Shown in pieces: positions 34,540 to 47,330 of a stretch of 64,000 nucleotides of DNA. The notes under the pieces were generated by a model that was given only the letters and a program-made list of their open reading frames with translations, was not told the origin of the DNA and made no database searches. The DNA comes from Rhytidiadelphus loreus (taxonomy: Eukaryota > Streptophyta > Bryopsida > Hypnales > Hylocomiaceae), in NCBI GenBank assembly GCA_947034895.1, contig OX344765.1, positions 44,087,001 to 44,151,000 on the forward strand, given 5' to 3'. A program made the translations under genes and the position numbers. Positions within the stretch are counted from its first letter, which is position 1. Every line of letters starts with the position of its first letter.

Positions 34540-37030
34540 AAAATCACAAGACAACTAGTATAGGGGTAATTTCCAATGGAAAGGTCGATAAGTCTAACGT
34601 ATTTGTGACTAAGGTCACTTGTTTTACAGATTGAATACTTACCTACTTGATTTTGTAACTTGTTTTGGGATTCTAAACAAAAGGTCCCACTCTCATGTCA
34701 AATCATCTCAGTCCATTACCAATGCTAATATAATAGACACAATGAATGCGGTCACAGTCCTTTACTAGTGGTTGGTTCTTTGTCAAATCCTCTTTGTCAA
34801 TTTGTCAATAGGGTTGGTCAATTTGTCTTATGCATGCTCTAACCACTTAATCAAATGGCCAAGTTATATATTTGAAGTACAAATAAACTTTTAGGGACAA
34901 TAGTATTAATTATTGTTTCCTCTTTTTGTTCCCTCTTTACTAGGCGTTTTTAGATTTACTAGCCTAATTCCAATTTATCATGCTCAAATCAAATCTATAT
35001 TGTGATCTAATTTGCCATATGCAAGGTATGAAAAGTTTAGACTTCTTTCCTGGTTTGGTTGATTTATCTTTAATCAGCCATGCTTTCGCTTTCGCTTTTA
35101 AGTTAATCCATCTCCAGCTTTCAAGTGCTCAAAATTAGTCCACTTGTCTCAACAATATCTTTGTACCAGATGGCTTGATCGAATAGACTCTAAGCCAAAC
35201 AATTAGACTTTCTGTCTACTTGCTATATAACTTAGTCAATTGGTCCGGCTATGACATTCAACTTATCTTATCCTTATTTTCCTATCTTATACCAAGTCTA
35301 ATCGTTACAACTCTCGCTGTGAATAAGACCTAAATTATTTGTCAATGCGACTCATGCAAATTGTGATATGATCAATTTGACATACTCAATATCTATTTGA
35401 TACCTCAATACTTAATTGCACACATGCTCAGACTATTAGACTTAATTAATCTCAAGAATTAAGCTTGGCTGAATTGCAACATCTGCACAATTACTTAGTT
35501 ATACATATTCAACCACATCACATGTCGATTTGTGGATTAGCACGACTGAGTTGTTAATACAAATTCACAACAGGCTGATAATTAGACTATTGGTTATATG
35601 GTTCAAACCCCAAGGTAATGACGATTGGTAATTCATGACTCAATCTAAATCTATTGGATCTTCTAAGAATAATATTTTTAGTATTATTTCTATAGTCTGA
35701 ACAATTCAATCACTTCTTACTTAATTATACACTCATAGCAATAGATTCATTCCTTTATATAAATTAATCAACAATGTGACCAAACTGTGTTACTTCGACA
35801 ATTTGTTAATTCTTACGTAGACTATTTAACTTATTTGTTGCTCAACTCACCGGTCAACTCGTCCACCCACAAGCCCTTTTCTAATTAATATTATCAATGT
35901 ACTTGCAGAATGTTAATCAGACCATTTTACATTGATACATGATCAATTTGACTTAAGCATACTTGTGCTGTAATTCATCAATTTAGAAGATCGTCTTTTA
36001 CTTACCGGTTTGAATGTCTGAGTTTGCGGTTACTCACAGGGCGATTTGTCTTTCGAACTCACTTGACCTGCGCTGAGTCGAGTTGATTCCCGGCTGGTTC
36101 AGCTTCTCCAGCAGTCGATTTGAACGACCAGTTTATTAACTCAAATGTTATTAACAATTTGACCCAACTGGCCACTTGGCTTCAACTAGACTAATCTCAC
36201 AAGGTGCGACTCAAACAACAATGGACCATTACTCAGTCAATTAGCTTTTCAATAATTTTTAACAGAGAATGATGCACACAACAATTTGACTATTTGCAAA
36301 TTGTTTTACTCGGCATAAACCATATTCAGATTAGTCATGCAATCTGCTGACTCAGTGACTTAACAATTTGACCATCCCGGCCATAACAAACAATCTGTTA
36401 ATTCGACATACACTTGCTCATTCTTACTTCATAACAACTTGACTTAAAATTGCCAATTAGAGCTGCGACTTAACTGCGAACTCCATACAGGCCACTAGAC
36501 TGCACTCAGTCGACTTGACCACACACAAAGCTCAATCACAACTCCCAGACTAATAGTTCACAGCATTTAACAACTCGACACTGGCACTTCTCATAAGCAT
36601 TCACAAGCAATTAAACAGTTAATTACCCACTGCAAATTGACTCACACAACAAATTAATTCACACAAGGAACTTCACCACCTGTGAATTCCAAACAATTAG
36701 ACACACTTACTCACAACCTGTGAGTTTAAACAAATTGATAGTAATATATTTATATATTAAATTGGACGAATTGTACAGAGCTTGAGAGTTAAAACTAATG
36801 CTGGCTCTTCTTCACGCTGGAGAGAGAGAGAGTGATCAACTAGACATTTGGACTTATAGTCCCAAAAAGACTATTTGAAAGGTGGCATCTGTTCAAGCTG
36901 AAATTCACGACTATCTACTTGCCTTGCTTCGCATCCTAGTCTATTAGCCCTGTTCATATCTAATTTCTGCCAATTAGCCTTTCACATACGAAATCCGTCT
37001 AATTGACATGCTATAATGGAAAATAGATCT
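34540..37030. repeat. Field of degenerate CAATTTGAC/GTCAATTTG motifs
   Basis: About 2.5 kb with an unusual density of one short word in both orientations (TCAATTTGTC, GATCAATTTGAC, ACAATTTGACC, ACAACTTGACTT, TTAGTCAATTGG) mixed with ACTCA and TAGAC words. Examples lie near 34796, 34815, 35366, 35941, 36156, 36283, 36367 and 36425. There is no long frame. It ends near a short (GA)n tract at about 36818-36834. It looks like decayed tandem or subterminal sequence. Confidence 0.55.
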
Positions 37031-37069
37031 TTTACTAACTGCATTCACATTTACAAAGGCAAGTAAACC

Positions 37070-37310
37070 AAAAATTTCAAAAATTAGAACTACATTGCCC
37101 ACTGAACTACTTTAGGAGATAATGGTGGCGTAACTTCTTTTTTAAGGCACCAATTGAAATGAAAAATGTATACTTAAAAAAATAAAGTATTTTTCATCTT
37201 AAAAAAGGGATTTTCAAAAATCACATCAAAATTGAGATTATAGGAACTTGACTAGACCTTCAAGTGTCACTAGGAAGGACATTTTGGACTTTACGGGTTG
37301 AAAGTGCTCT
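37070..37310 (+). repeat. Dispersed repeat R2, partial copy
   Basis: Contains a GCACCAATTGAAATGAAAAATGTATA block and a CTTTACGGGTTGAAAGTG-like end that resemble about 45665-45850 in element D and part of 4640-5045. It lies some 350 bp outside the left end of element A. Confidence 0.4.
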
Positions 37311-37655
37311 CAATCTATACATTAAGTTAGATTATTTGTTTTGTTTGATTGATATAAGGGAAACCAGTCCATGACACACAAACTGCCTAATGCAATCATC
37401 TAAAAAACCATGTATTAGAGTCTCACATCAAACCGTGGTAGATTTTTTCTAATAAATGGGATTAAGACTGCATTAGGCTAATTTGTGGTCATAATCAATG
37501 CCTTGGGAGATGGTAACAGAGTTAATAGTGATTGTCATAGGTCACTTCTACCTTTTTAGTGTAAACTCGTCATAAAAAGTTATTTTTTTATTCCTTCATG
37601 TCATGGCCATGTTAAGAAATCTTGTAGCCATGTTAGAAAATGTTGTGATTGCATT

Positions 37656-37668
37656 CACTAGAAGAAAA
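37656..37668 (+). repeat. Left terminal inverted repeat of element A
   Basis: CACTAGAAGAAAA, flanked outside by ATT. It matches the right terminal repeat perfectly and the left end of element B over the same 13 bases. Confidence 0.93.
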
Positions 37669-38895
37669 GCATGTTCGAATGAACGTAATTTTTGAATGCT
37701 TCTGCGTTTGATGGGCTATTTTACTTGTTTCAGGATTTGAAGAAGTCATGGTTGTTGAAAACTCTGTTGGAAGAAACATTATTTGTTAAGCATGTGTTGA
37801 CAAAATGGTAGCTCACTTTGTACGTTAGAAGAGCGTGTTCAATTTTACGTAGTTCTTGTTTGCAGAAACACAATTGAGCATATCTGCCACGTAGACTTTT
37901 CAATGCCAGTTTCCGACCTATGTGGACAGTAGTGGGGCAGCTTTTTCTGCCCAAGTTGACATAGCACGGAAGGAAATGTGCTTGTGTTGTACATTGGTGC
38001 GCTCTTCAAAATGGAGATGACCGGACCAACGATAAAGCATTGGATGATATTATGTTGTTTAATACAAATAAAGGATCAATGAATGATAATTCATTATGAC
38101 AGTTGTTGTTTGCAGTGCATGTCGTACTTCATAAACCTTTGTTCTTTGTCATGGACACGTGTGTTCACTAGAATAGTGTGCATGTCTTCGTAAGTGCGTT
38201 TTTATGTTGTGGAGAACGTTGAAATCGCTAGCGTGACCTTTGCCAACTTGACGACCTTGTTGAAAACGTGAAAATTCTGTTTTCGTTTACGTTCTGCTAG
38301 TGACAATGCATGCTAATTGACACAAAATACTTACAAATATGTTTTCTTTGTATGGTGTTAGGTTTGCTTGTTCATTGAAAGCACAATTTTGGTAAGAAAT
38401 TTCTAGGAAGTCAGCATTTCTGCAAGTGCTTTGTAGACATTTTGGTTCATTCAAAGAACGGAAAGCCATTTGTCAATAAGCTGCTGGAAATGCGTTGTTC
38501 GTGTAATGTGATGATGCATATATATATACAACATAGCCCACAATTGGTTTCTTCTATTTGGAAATGACGAACACTTGAAGTTCATATAATTATATGGAGC
38601 ACACTTTCTCCACTACCATATACATTTTTCACTTGTAGTCAGCATGCGTGAAATACCTTTTCCAACTTAGTGTTTTCAGTTCCTGAAAGACATTGAATAG
38701 AAATTGAAGACTGCAAAACACACTATAGCCATAGGATGTTCACAAATACCTTGTATTGTATCCAAAGTTGCTAATGATATGACTATGCATCCATCATGAT
38801 GCTTGCTACAAAAACTCTTCCTACTTTACAATACCTTAAGTATTGTGATTACTAATTTTCACATTTTATGGACAGATGCTATATTATACTTTGAA
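37669..38895. other. Left subterminal region of element A and TNP2 3-prime flank
   Basis: About 1.2 kb without a gene. ACGT-cored words (GAACGT, AACGTG, TACGTT) recur here and in the last 400 bp of the element (for example ACACGTGT at about 61650 and CCACGTGC at about 61680). They could be binding sites for the element's own TNPA-like protein. Confidence 0.4.
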
Positions 38896-41800
38896 TTAAT
38901 GAGTTACTTTAAGACCTTGAAAATCTGAATCTCTACCAATAGAGAGGAACTCTATATCTGGTCTTGTACTTCCTGTATCCCCTCGTCGCCCTCTAACCTC
39001 TGTTCCACAAACTACCTTCCAATCTGCTGCATTGTTGTTTCTTCTCTCCAAATCGTTAGAAAAAAATACTTGTTGGCATTGGCTCGGGAAAGCAAATGAC
39101 TGTGGTCCCAATGGTAGTAGGTTTGAGAAGTTGGCTAACGTAAACCCGTACTTGTCACAAATAACATTAGCATTTGCTGCATTTAATTTAGCTTGCACCC
39201 ATGAACTGACTAGCACAATGCAACAATGACTGCGATAATCAAGCTCTAGAATTTCTTGAATCCAATCGACATACTCATTGCTTTCCCAACCTTCATGTTC
39301 GTTAGAAGACCGTTTCGTACAAGGGCGTAGAACCAGAGCAGCAATCCCGCTATCACAAGTTACTTTCTCGTCCTCAGCGCTCTGCACACGCAGGTGCATT
39401 CCATTAGCATACATGGCTCTATATGTTGTTGCTACTCTCTCAGGAAGCTTGGATGCCTCCATGACATCAATTGCAGGTTTTTGTAGACCACTTGAAGCAT
39501 CCACCACCTTTTTTTTGAACCACTCAGCAAATTTTGGCAAGTTCTGAAATTCCTCTGGATACTGCACATTAGAATGATGGCCAGCACGACGCCCATGCTG
39601 CCGCCTGAATGCCTGTCGAATTGCCAATCTCTCTTTCAAAGCAGTGCAATATTGCCTGTTTCATAACAATGGAGACGTTACAATATAGCAATACGTGTTC
39701 GGATGTTCACAAACTGTAATTTCTTTCCATAAGAACATTGTTGTTTTGCAACATGCCAACCAATATGACTTGCTTCAATTGTCCATTTCCACAATCATAT
39801 AGTGTACAAATGTTTCTAATTGTTTATAAACAATTACATTTCAAGCATTTCCTCCATTCCACATGTAGGCAACGTCATTGCATGACTATTACAACAAATC
39901 TTAATCGTGAATTTCATTAGTGAGTTACACTTTGTATGTTGCCAAAAACAAAACAAAGGAGCTAGATAGTGGAACTCACAGTCTCCAAGGCTCAAGATCA
40001 ACAGAATTGGAGAGCACAAAGTCGTGTGCCCATTCCACAAACTGATGTGACATTTGTCGTGGCCTACCACTTCCTTGCACTACTTTGTCATTCATTCTTT
40101 GCTCCTCCTTATCGTCCCAAACCCGACGGCTCATTCCTTGAAAACGTTGTAAGTACTCAGTGCAATAACCTAGTGTTTCTGACATTGCATAGCCCTCTGC
40201 CATACTTGCTTCTGGTCGGGCATATGTTCTAACGTAGTCTTTCAAAGTTTTCATGTATCTCTCCACTGGATACATCCATCGACAATGGACAGGTCCACAT
40301 ATATATAACTCCTCTACCAAATGAATCATGAGATGTGACATTATGTCCATGAAGGTAGGTGGAAACTCTTTCTCTAGCAAACAAAGCGCGTCTGCTGCAT
40401 CTATCATGTCTGCATCTCTATTTGCAATTGTGATTTCTCTAGCACAAAGTCTCTTAAATACTCGACTTACTTTCATCACAGCTTGTCGAACCTCCTTACT
40501 AAGGACTGATCGCAATGCTAAAGGAAGTACCTGGTAATGCATACATGCTTTAGTTTAGTGGAATACTTGTCTTGATTACAATTTTTTTTCCAAACTTCCT
40601 TTTCAATTCTCCAATAACAACTTCATGCTCCTAGTCACTCTCATGAATTCAAATACCAATAAAATTGGAAATAACTATCACATACTCAATCATTTTTTGT
40701 TGCATACTTTATTTTTTTTTTGGAACTTAGTACTTCTAGTATCATATACCTATTGCCAATCATCCTCAATAACTTATGAATAAGAAATACAAATGTCATT
40801 GACATACCTGTTGCATGAGTACGTGAAAGTCGTGGGACTTCATGTACCGTAGCTTGCCATCCTGTAGGCACTTGTGTATGGCACCAACATAATTTGTTGG
40901 AGTTTTCAAAGTCCTAATTATGTCCATCACTGTTGTCTTCTCAGTGGAGTTCAGAATGTAAGGAGCTCTGGGCACGTCGAAGTCATCCCTACTGCTTAGA
41001 GGTGGCCGTAGCCATAGATGTGGTCTGATGCTCATAGCCTGCATGTCTTGCCTGCTCCCAATAGAATCCTTTCCTCCCCATAACGTTTTCGTGAAGTTCT
41101 CACATAGGTTTTTTTCACAATGCATAGGATCTAGCAAATGTCGAATAAGAAGGGCCTACAGCACAACAAAAACATGTTTGGCATGTTTAGTATATTTAGA
41201 TTGTTTTTCTATTTCTTGCATTTCTTAAACATCCTTCTTCTAGAAAGTTTGCTTACAAAATTTAGTTCAACATGGTGGTCCACTGCAGCACCCAAAATTG
41301 ATAATCATTAGCGACATTGTATATTCTATAACATGTTGCTATAATTTTCTTGGATTACTTCATTGTGTTGTTTAGTTCATGTTCATTTTTGTTACATGTT
41401 GCTCACCACTTTTACGTTTCCACAAGTACTGCACCTACACTACCTTTGCAATGTAGGCACCGCTGCCATTGACGAAATCCATTATGTTTCGTGAACAGAA
41501 GCTATATGTTGTTTTACCTTCTTTCAGTATTTCCCATTTCACTTACTATCCCTCTTCAACAGACCTTCCATTATCTAGAACATGCTTTTTGTTTTGAGCG
41601 TTTGGTACAACATAGTGGACCACTAAAATTACACTACCGTCTAATAACGTCATAGATGCCATACGTTACTATATACTTACTTAAAAAGGTTCTCGTGCTC
41701 TTGTATTTGGACACCATACAACTATTTGAATGTTGACTGCGTAAAAATACATAGCAACAATGGAAATGAACTTTTTTCTCAGTTTCTTTTTGTTTTGTTC

Positions 41801-43559
41801 GTGTTACTTTCAACAAACTCTACAATTTCCACTGCATTTCATGTTTATCAATACTTACCGTCCAATATGGAAGGCGGTTCAATGCACTGGAACGCTTCAC
41901 TCCATGCTCATGTACAGGGTCTTCATTAGCACCCTTCCTACCACCATTTGCAACATATGCTTCCCGTTGTTCACCACAGTGCCTAGTTTGCTCTCCAGTC
42001 ATCCTAGTTGGGGTTGTTCTTACTTCGACCTTGCCATCAAAATCTAAGTTCCTCCGATATGGATGGCTTCTACTAGTCCACCTACGACTTCCAGTGTAGA
42101 CCAACTTCCTCCCTTTTGCTGTCTTCTGCACATCCACTTTGTTACCTGACTTCGCTGATCTAGCATCTGTATGAGGGCCGCACACAGTACATGCTTTGTA
42201 ACCATGTGTGCACAATCCAGATATGAGACCATATGCAGGGTAATCAGATATAGTCCACATTAGAATACCTCTTAATGTGAAACGCCTAGATCCAGGTGGC
42301 TTCAAAAAGTCTTGTGCAGGGATTCCTCCCCATAGTTGTAGGAACTCATCAATTAATGGCTGAATGAAAACATCAATGTTTTCATTAGTGGGTGAAAATT
42401 TACCAGAAACAAGGATACTCAATTGCATAAAGAAATTCTTCGTTACCAAGTACGGTGGTAAGTTGTAGATAAGTACCAACACTGGCCATGTGGAGTGACT
42501 GGTAGTGCTATGCGTAAATGGATTCACCCCATCTAGAGACATTCCAAAACGCAAGTTCCTTGCCTCCTCCCCAAATGAAGGATCTATGTTGGTATCCACA
42601 TGCTTCCATGCAGGACTATCTGCAACAGACTTCATAACAGTGTCATTAGTGTTCGGATGCTGAGAATGGAATTGTAGCATCTTTGCAATAGCTGGGGAAC
42701 GGTACATTCGTTGTAGCCTTGGAATCAAGGGAAAATGTCGTATTACTCTTGCTGGAATAACATCAGAGCCATCTATATATCTGGACTTCCCACATGCCAA
42801 CTTTGGACACTCCTTCAAATGTTGTTTGTCACCACGATACAGAACACATCCATCTGGACATGCGTGGATGACGTCATAATTCAAATCCAATTTCTTGATC
42901 AATTTTTTTGCTTCATAATGACTACCAGGTAGGACGTTTGTACCAGGTAATAGAACAATTGACAGATACTTGAGAAGCTCATCTACATAAGCATTGCTTA
43001 CACCGTGAATGATAGCCATGTTTATCAACACAATCGTTGCTGAAATCACACTGACATTGGTCCCTTTATACACTGAACGGATTGCTTGCTCATATAAGTC
43101 ATCCATTGCCCCCTCCAAATCTATTGTGACATTATCATGGTTTTCGTTGTCTTCAACGTGAGAGGTACTCTCCCTAATATCATTCCCTTCATCTAGAGCA
43201 TCAAATAGTTGTTGTTGGATGTCGTGATGAGGGTCCATATGATGTGCATACTCTGTTTGCATTCTCTCATCATCAAAGACATTGCTCTCACACAACGTCT
43301 CCCCTTCTGCATTGACCCATATCCCTTCTGTTGGATACCCGTCTGGAGGGTCACCTCCCAACATAGACCGCATAAGAAATGGATCCCGCTTATTCATACG
43401 TAGGTGAACCTTTATAGTTCTTATGTCGTAACGATGGCCCCCATGGCATTTTGTACACGGACATCGATATGCACTACAGTTTTGTTCCCTAGCCATCCGC
43501 AATTCCGTTTCCATGATTAAATCCTCCATTGGAATATGTAGGCCATGACTACTATACAT
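38896..43559 (-). CDS. TNP2-family CACTA transposase, four exons, intact
   Basis: Exons on the minus strand: 43559-41859, 41155-40808, 40530-39980 and 39655-38896. All joins have GT-AG borders and keep frame, giving 1,119 residues. A transposase-associated CPCTKC motif is at 33-38. The transposase core has DGVNPF (Asp343) followed by the STWPVLVLIYNLPPY block and ILMWTISDYPAYG. LLDPMHCEKN (Asp576) opens exon 2. A DUF4218-like region fills exon 3, with a YPVERYMKTLK block (Glu773) and ARPEASMAEGY. Exon 4 resembles the C-terminal DUF4216-like part. The enzyme would cut the CACTA ends in the nucleus. Start: ATG 43559. A possible 5-prime non-coding exon further upstream was not resolved. Which acidic residues are catalytic is from family knowledge, not shown here. 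Confidence 0.9.
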
Positions 43560-44148
43560 TGTCAATTACTTGAGCTTCAAGTGAAATGAATGATGTGTCG
43601 TCTTCAAATGCATAGGTGCATATTTGTTAGCCAAGAATGACTTCACCAACTGTGCTTACAAACATTCTGAAAGTGCTTCCCATAACTAACAAATGAAGCT
43701 TAGAGCTATAAAAGGTATAGATGTAATCCACGTTTGAAAGCCTTCACTTGCATGGGAAGCTATAAGTGTTGCATTGCATGAGTTTGTCTTGTAAAACATT
43801 GACGACAAAGTCAACGGTAAGAGAGAAAGTATTCACATGCACGGAAGAGATGTATGCATCCTACATCCTACACATTTGAAGGCACACATTCATGTTGAAC
43901 ACTTGTTGAACATGATCATGAAATTGTCAATACATGTCCAAAGGCAACATCCTCTATCCCGCTGCATGCATGTTTGCTTCAATGCCAATAGTCATGATAA
44001 TTGTGTTTCTACAAGACCACAATTGTTAGTCACGCGAAGCTAATATTGCTTATTAATACGTCATTGACATTATTTTCGTGTCTTGGGGTCACTGTGGACA
44101 CAATAATAAGAAAGTAAACATCTCAAATGCATTTCCTCCACTTCCATA
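43560..44148. other. Upstream region of the TNP2 gene in element A
   Basis: Presumed part of the divergent control region between the two genes. No TATA box in the minus direction was identified with confidence. Confidence 0.35.
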
Positions 44149-44462
44149 CACTAGTAGAAAATTCAGCGTCCAACTTCACAAAAAAGTGTTGATTCGGACA
44201 AAATAGTTTGTGTTGATTTGGACCTGTTGATTTGGACAAAAATCAACAAGTTCTTGTTGATTTGGACAAAATTCTAGCTAAAACTTGTTGATTTGGACAA
44301 AAATTGCAACTAAAACTTGTTGATTTGTACATAATTTTCAACAAAAATTTGTTAATTTTTTTTCAATTTTTTAATTTTGAAAAAAAAATTTTAAAAACTG
44401 CCATGCGAGCGCCTAGGTGGCACTACCACGCGGGCAGCGCCTAGGTGGCACCCCACACGGGC

Positions 44463-44530
44463 GGGGTGCAATGGGGTTTGAACCTTGCACCCCTTGGCTA
44501 GGAGTGCAAGGTCTTATCCATTGCACCATG
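44463..44530 (-). repeat. tRNA-Arg(CCT)-like degenerate sequence
   Basis: The minus strand reads a D-arm-like ATGGATAAGAC, an anticodon-arm-like CTTG...CTCCTAG...CAAG with CCT in the loop, and a B-box-like GGTTCAAACCC. The arm lengths are irregular (anticodon loop too large, T stem imperfect), so this is a tRNA-derived relic rather than a working gene. CCTAGGTGGCAC words repeat just to its left on the plus strand. Confidence 0.45.
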
Positions 44531-44601
44531 TGAAAAATTACATGACCATAATGGGAAAAAAAAATTATTTATTTCGGTTTTCAAATTTTGGTCATTTTTG
44601 G

Positions 44602-44963
44602 TTCAATTCAGCAGACTTTGGAGGCTAATTTCTCATAGTATAGTACCTTTTCTCAAAAAACTTCAAACTAGTAAAATTTGGAAGATCAATCAAAATTTCA
44701 TCTCCAAAAATCCGTTTGTGATTTTGAGTTTTCAGTAAAACGTTATGGGCAAAATTCAGAGAGGGTTTGGAATAAAATTATTTTTTGATATTTACAAACA
44801 CTCTCTCTGAATTTTGCCCATAACTTTTTATTGAAGACTCAAAATCACAAACGGATTTTTGGAGATGAAATTTTACTTGATCTTCCAACTTTTACTAGTT
44901 TGAAGTTTTTTGAAAAAAAAGACTGTACTATGCAAAAACAGCCTCCAAAGTCTGCTGAATTGA
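44602..44963. repeat. Hairpin with arms of about 165 bp inside element D
   Basis: The left arm (about 44602-44768) and right arm (about 44801-44963) are reverse complements with few mismatches. They share TTCAATTCAGCAGACTTTGG at the outer ends, AAAATCCGTTTGTGATTTTG in the middle, and TATGGGCAAAATTCAGAGAG at the inner ends. A loop of about 30 bases is left. A transcript would fold into long double-stranded RNA. Confidence 0.85.
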
Positions 44964-45529
44964 AAAAAGACTGAATTGTGAGTTAAGTAGTTAATAGAAA
45001 ATATTTCTATTGCTTATACAATGTCAAACTTGGTGGTTTAAAAATTTTCCACTTGAAATTTTAGTGTTAAAAACTTCAATTCAATTAAAGATATTTTAAA
45101 TATTTGGCAAACATTTTACTAGGAGGTGGTTTGGACACAATTCCTATTCAAGTTTTTTGTAATGTAGAACATACAATTTGAATAGCTCTAAATTAGAATT
45201 TGGAAATTGCTCATCTAGAATTTAAATATTTAAAAAATTTTGTGTTCAAGAATTGTGTTGAAAGTTTAGAATTAAATTTTGTTTTTTTAAAAACACTCTT
45301 GATTTTCATTTTTTTTTAAATTATTAAGTAGAAGCAAGTTCAAGATTGAAAGAAAAACTAAAGCGTTAATAGCTCTAAATGGAATTGAAATACAATAAAG
45401 TCAACGGTGAGATTGTTCTAAATAGGAAACTTAAAGTTGTTAAACATTTTTTTTTGAAAAATTGTGAGAATTGCATCCAAAATTGCATCCAATAAGTTAT
45501 TTTTTGAAGAAGATGTTCAAATTGCCCAT

Positions 45530-46080
45530 TTGGACACAAAATTGTTTTTAACTTTCATAGTACTAATCAAATGGAATGAATAAAAGCTTCACATGTAGAC
45601 AAAAATATGATTTTCAAGAAGGAAAAAATTAAAAAATTAATTTCAAATTTCTGTACATTTCTTTTGCTCCCAAGCACCAACTGAAATAAAATCTATATTA
45701 CCACGTAGCTAATAAATTTTTCTATCTTATGAGGAGGTTTCAAAAAGTTTAACTAAAAATTAAGATCATACAAACTTGCCCGAAATCCATTTTGTCCACC
45801 GAGGGGACAATGGTCCTTTAGGGGTCAGAAAAATTAAAATTAAAATTTAAACCTCTAAAGAACAAAGTAGAATTTTTTGACAATATTTCTAGTGTTTTTA
45901 TTCATGTATTTAGAAATTGAATTCCCTTTTTTTTCCTTTAAAATTTTACACAACATGTGGTGAAGGGATAGTTTGAAGGACTCACAATTTTTATAACTTT
46001 TGATTACATCATGAGAAAGTTATTGTATGATGTATAGATTTTCTAGATATGTATGCATGTTAGCCAAGTAGATTTGAATG
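45530..46080 (+). repeat. Dispersed repeat R2 copy inside element D
   Basis: Matches in inverted orientation the 4640-5045 segment (ACACAACATGTG followed by ATAACTTTTGA), and in part 37070-37310. Non-coding. The R2 family may therefore have been spread by CACTA elements of this kind. Confidence 0.5.
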
Positions 46081-46914
46081 TATTTTTCAAATAAATAGGA
46101 ATTTCAAATTAGTTTCTAAAATATTAATCTTGTGAGAATTTTTGGATTGTTCTATATAGATTAGGGAGGTGAAACTCATGAAGAATTTCAATTTCCAATT
46201 TAAAGTAGAAATTGCACTGTATAGTAAATTTTAAGTTTCTTTATTGAATGCAATTTCAAATATATATTTTTTAAATTTCAAAAATAGGATGCAAATTTTT
46301 GACTACAACATGTACATTAATACATTACAACCATTAGGTTTGGAAATCTTTAGTTTCATTACTAGAATTCTTTTCATTGAATGTTGTAAATCAATCTCTA
46401 TTTATATCCACTTATTATTTTCTCCAAGCATGAATATAAAATATTTTTTGTTGCAATTTTTAATATAGATTCTTTAACATATTTTTTTAGCATATGATGG
46501 AAAATTACAAATTGTAGAATTGATATGTATCTAAATTTTTCAAATAAAATTTTGGAAAAATGAAATATAATCATTTGGTATGAATGAAACATTATTTTTT
46601 TTAAATCCAAGCATCTTGATGTTGCAATTGGTGAAGTTTTTTATTTTACAATTTCAAGATGGAAAATAGGTCAAAATAAATATAAGTTAGATCATTTAGT
46701 TAAATCTATTGAAAAAATAAATATAAATGAAGATTTAAGCCTTCTTTGAAGACTAATATTTAGAAGCAATTACAGGCCTTTCATATGTTAAAAACTTTGA
46801 TACAAACAAAGTTGAATTACATTATGAATTTAATTAGAACTTCAATCAAATTCAAAATATAATTGAAAATAAAATACGATTTGAACTCTAAATTCATAAT
46901 TTTTGAAAAATTCT

Positions 46915-47330
46915 TAATGATTTCAAAAACATTCCACAAACAATCCAAAAACAACTCCAAAAACAACCTCAAAAATCCAAATCCTCCCCCCTCCCCACAC
47001 CTCCTCAAACCTCCCCAAATCAATCCAAAAACAACTCCAAAATCAACCTCCAAATCAACCCCCAAAACAACCCCAAAACAACCCCCAAATAACCCCCAAA
47101 CAACCCCCAAACAACTCCCAAACAACCCCAAAACAACCCCCAAAACAACCCCAAAACAACCCCAAAACAACCCCCAAATAACCCCCAAACAACCCCCAAA
47201 CAACCCCCAAAACAACCCTAAAACAACCTCAAAACAACCCCAAAACAACCTCAAAACAACCCCCAAAACAACCTCAAAACAACCCTAAAACAACCCTAAA
47301 ACAACCCCAACACAACCCTAAAACATTGAA
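46915..47330. repeat. C/A-only tandem tract (CCCCAAAACAA type)
   Basis: About 415 bp almost entirely C and A on the plus strand, made of ACAACCCCAAA-type units of variable length. The minus strand is GGGGTTGTTTTGGGG-like and rich in G-runs. Long frames on both strands here (Lys/Thr/Pro/Asn-rich on plus, Gly/Val/Leu/Trp-rich on minus) are artefacts. Confidence 0.85.

Noticed and set aside
43704..43716. CTATAAAAGG as a TATA box for the TNP2 gene
   Set aside because: The word is on the plus strand and points away from TNP2, and no plus-strand exon follows within a usable distance.
46817..47288. Long frames on both strands, Lys/Pro/Thr/Asn-rich (plus) and Gly/Val/Leu/Trp-rich (minus)
   Set aside because: They arise from the C/A-only tandem tract of element D and contain no domain; both strands stay open only because the repeat lacks stop codons.
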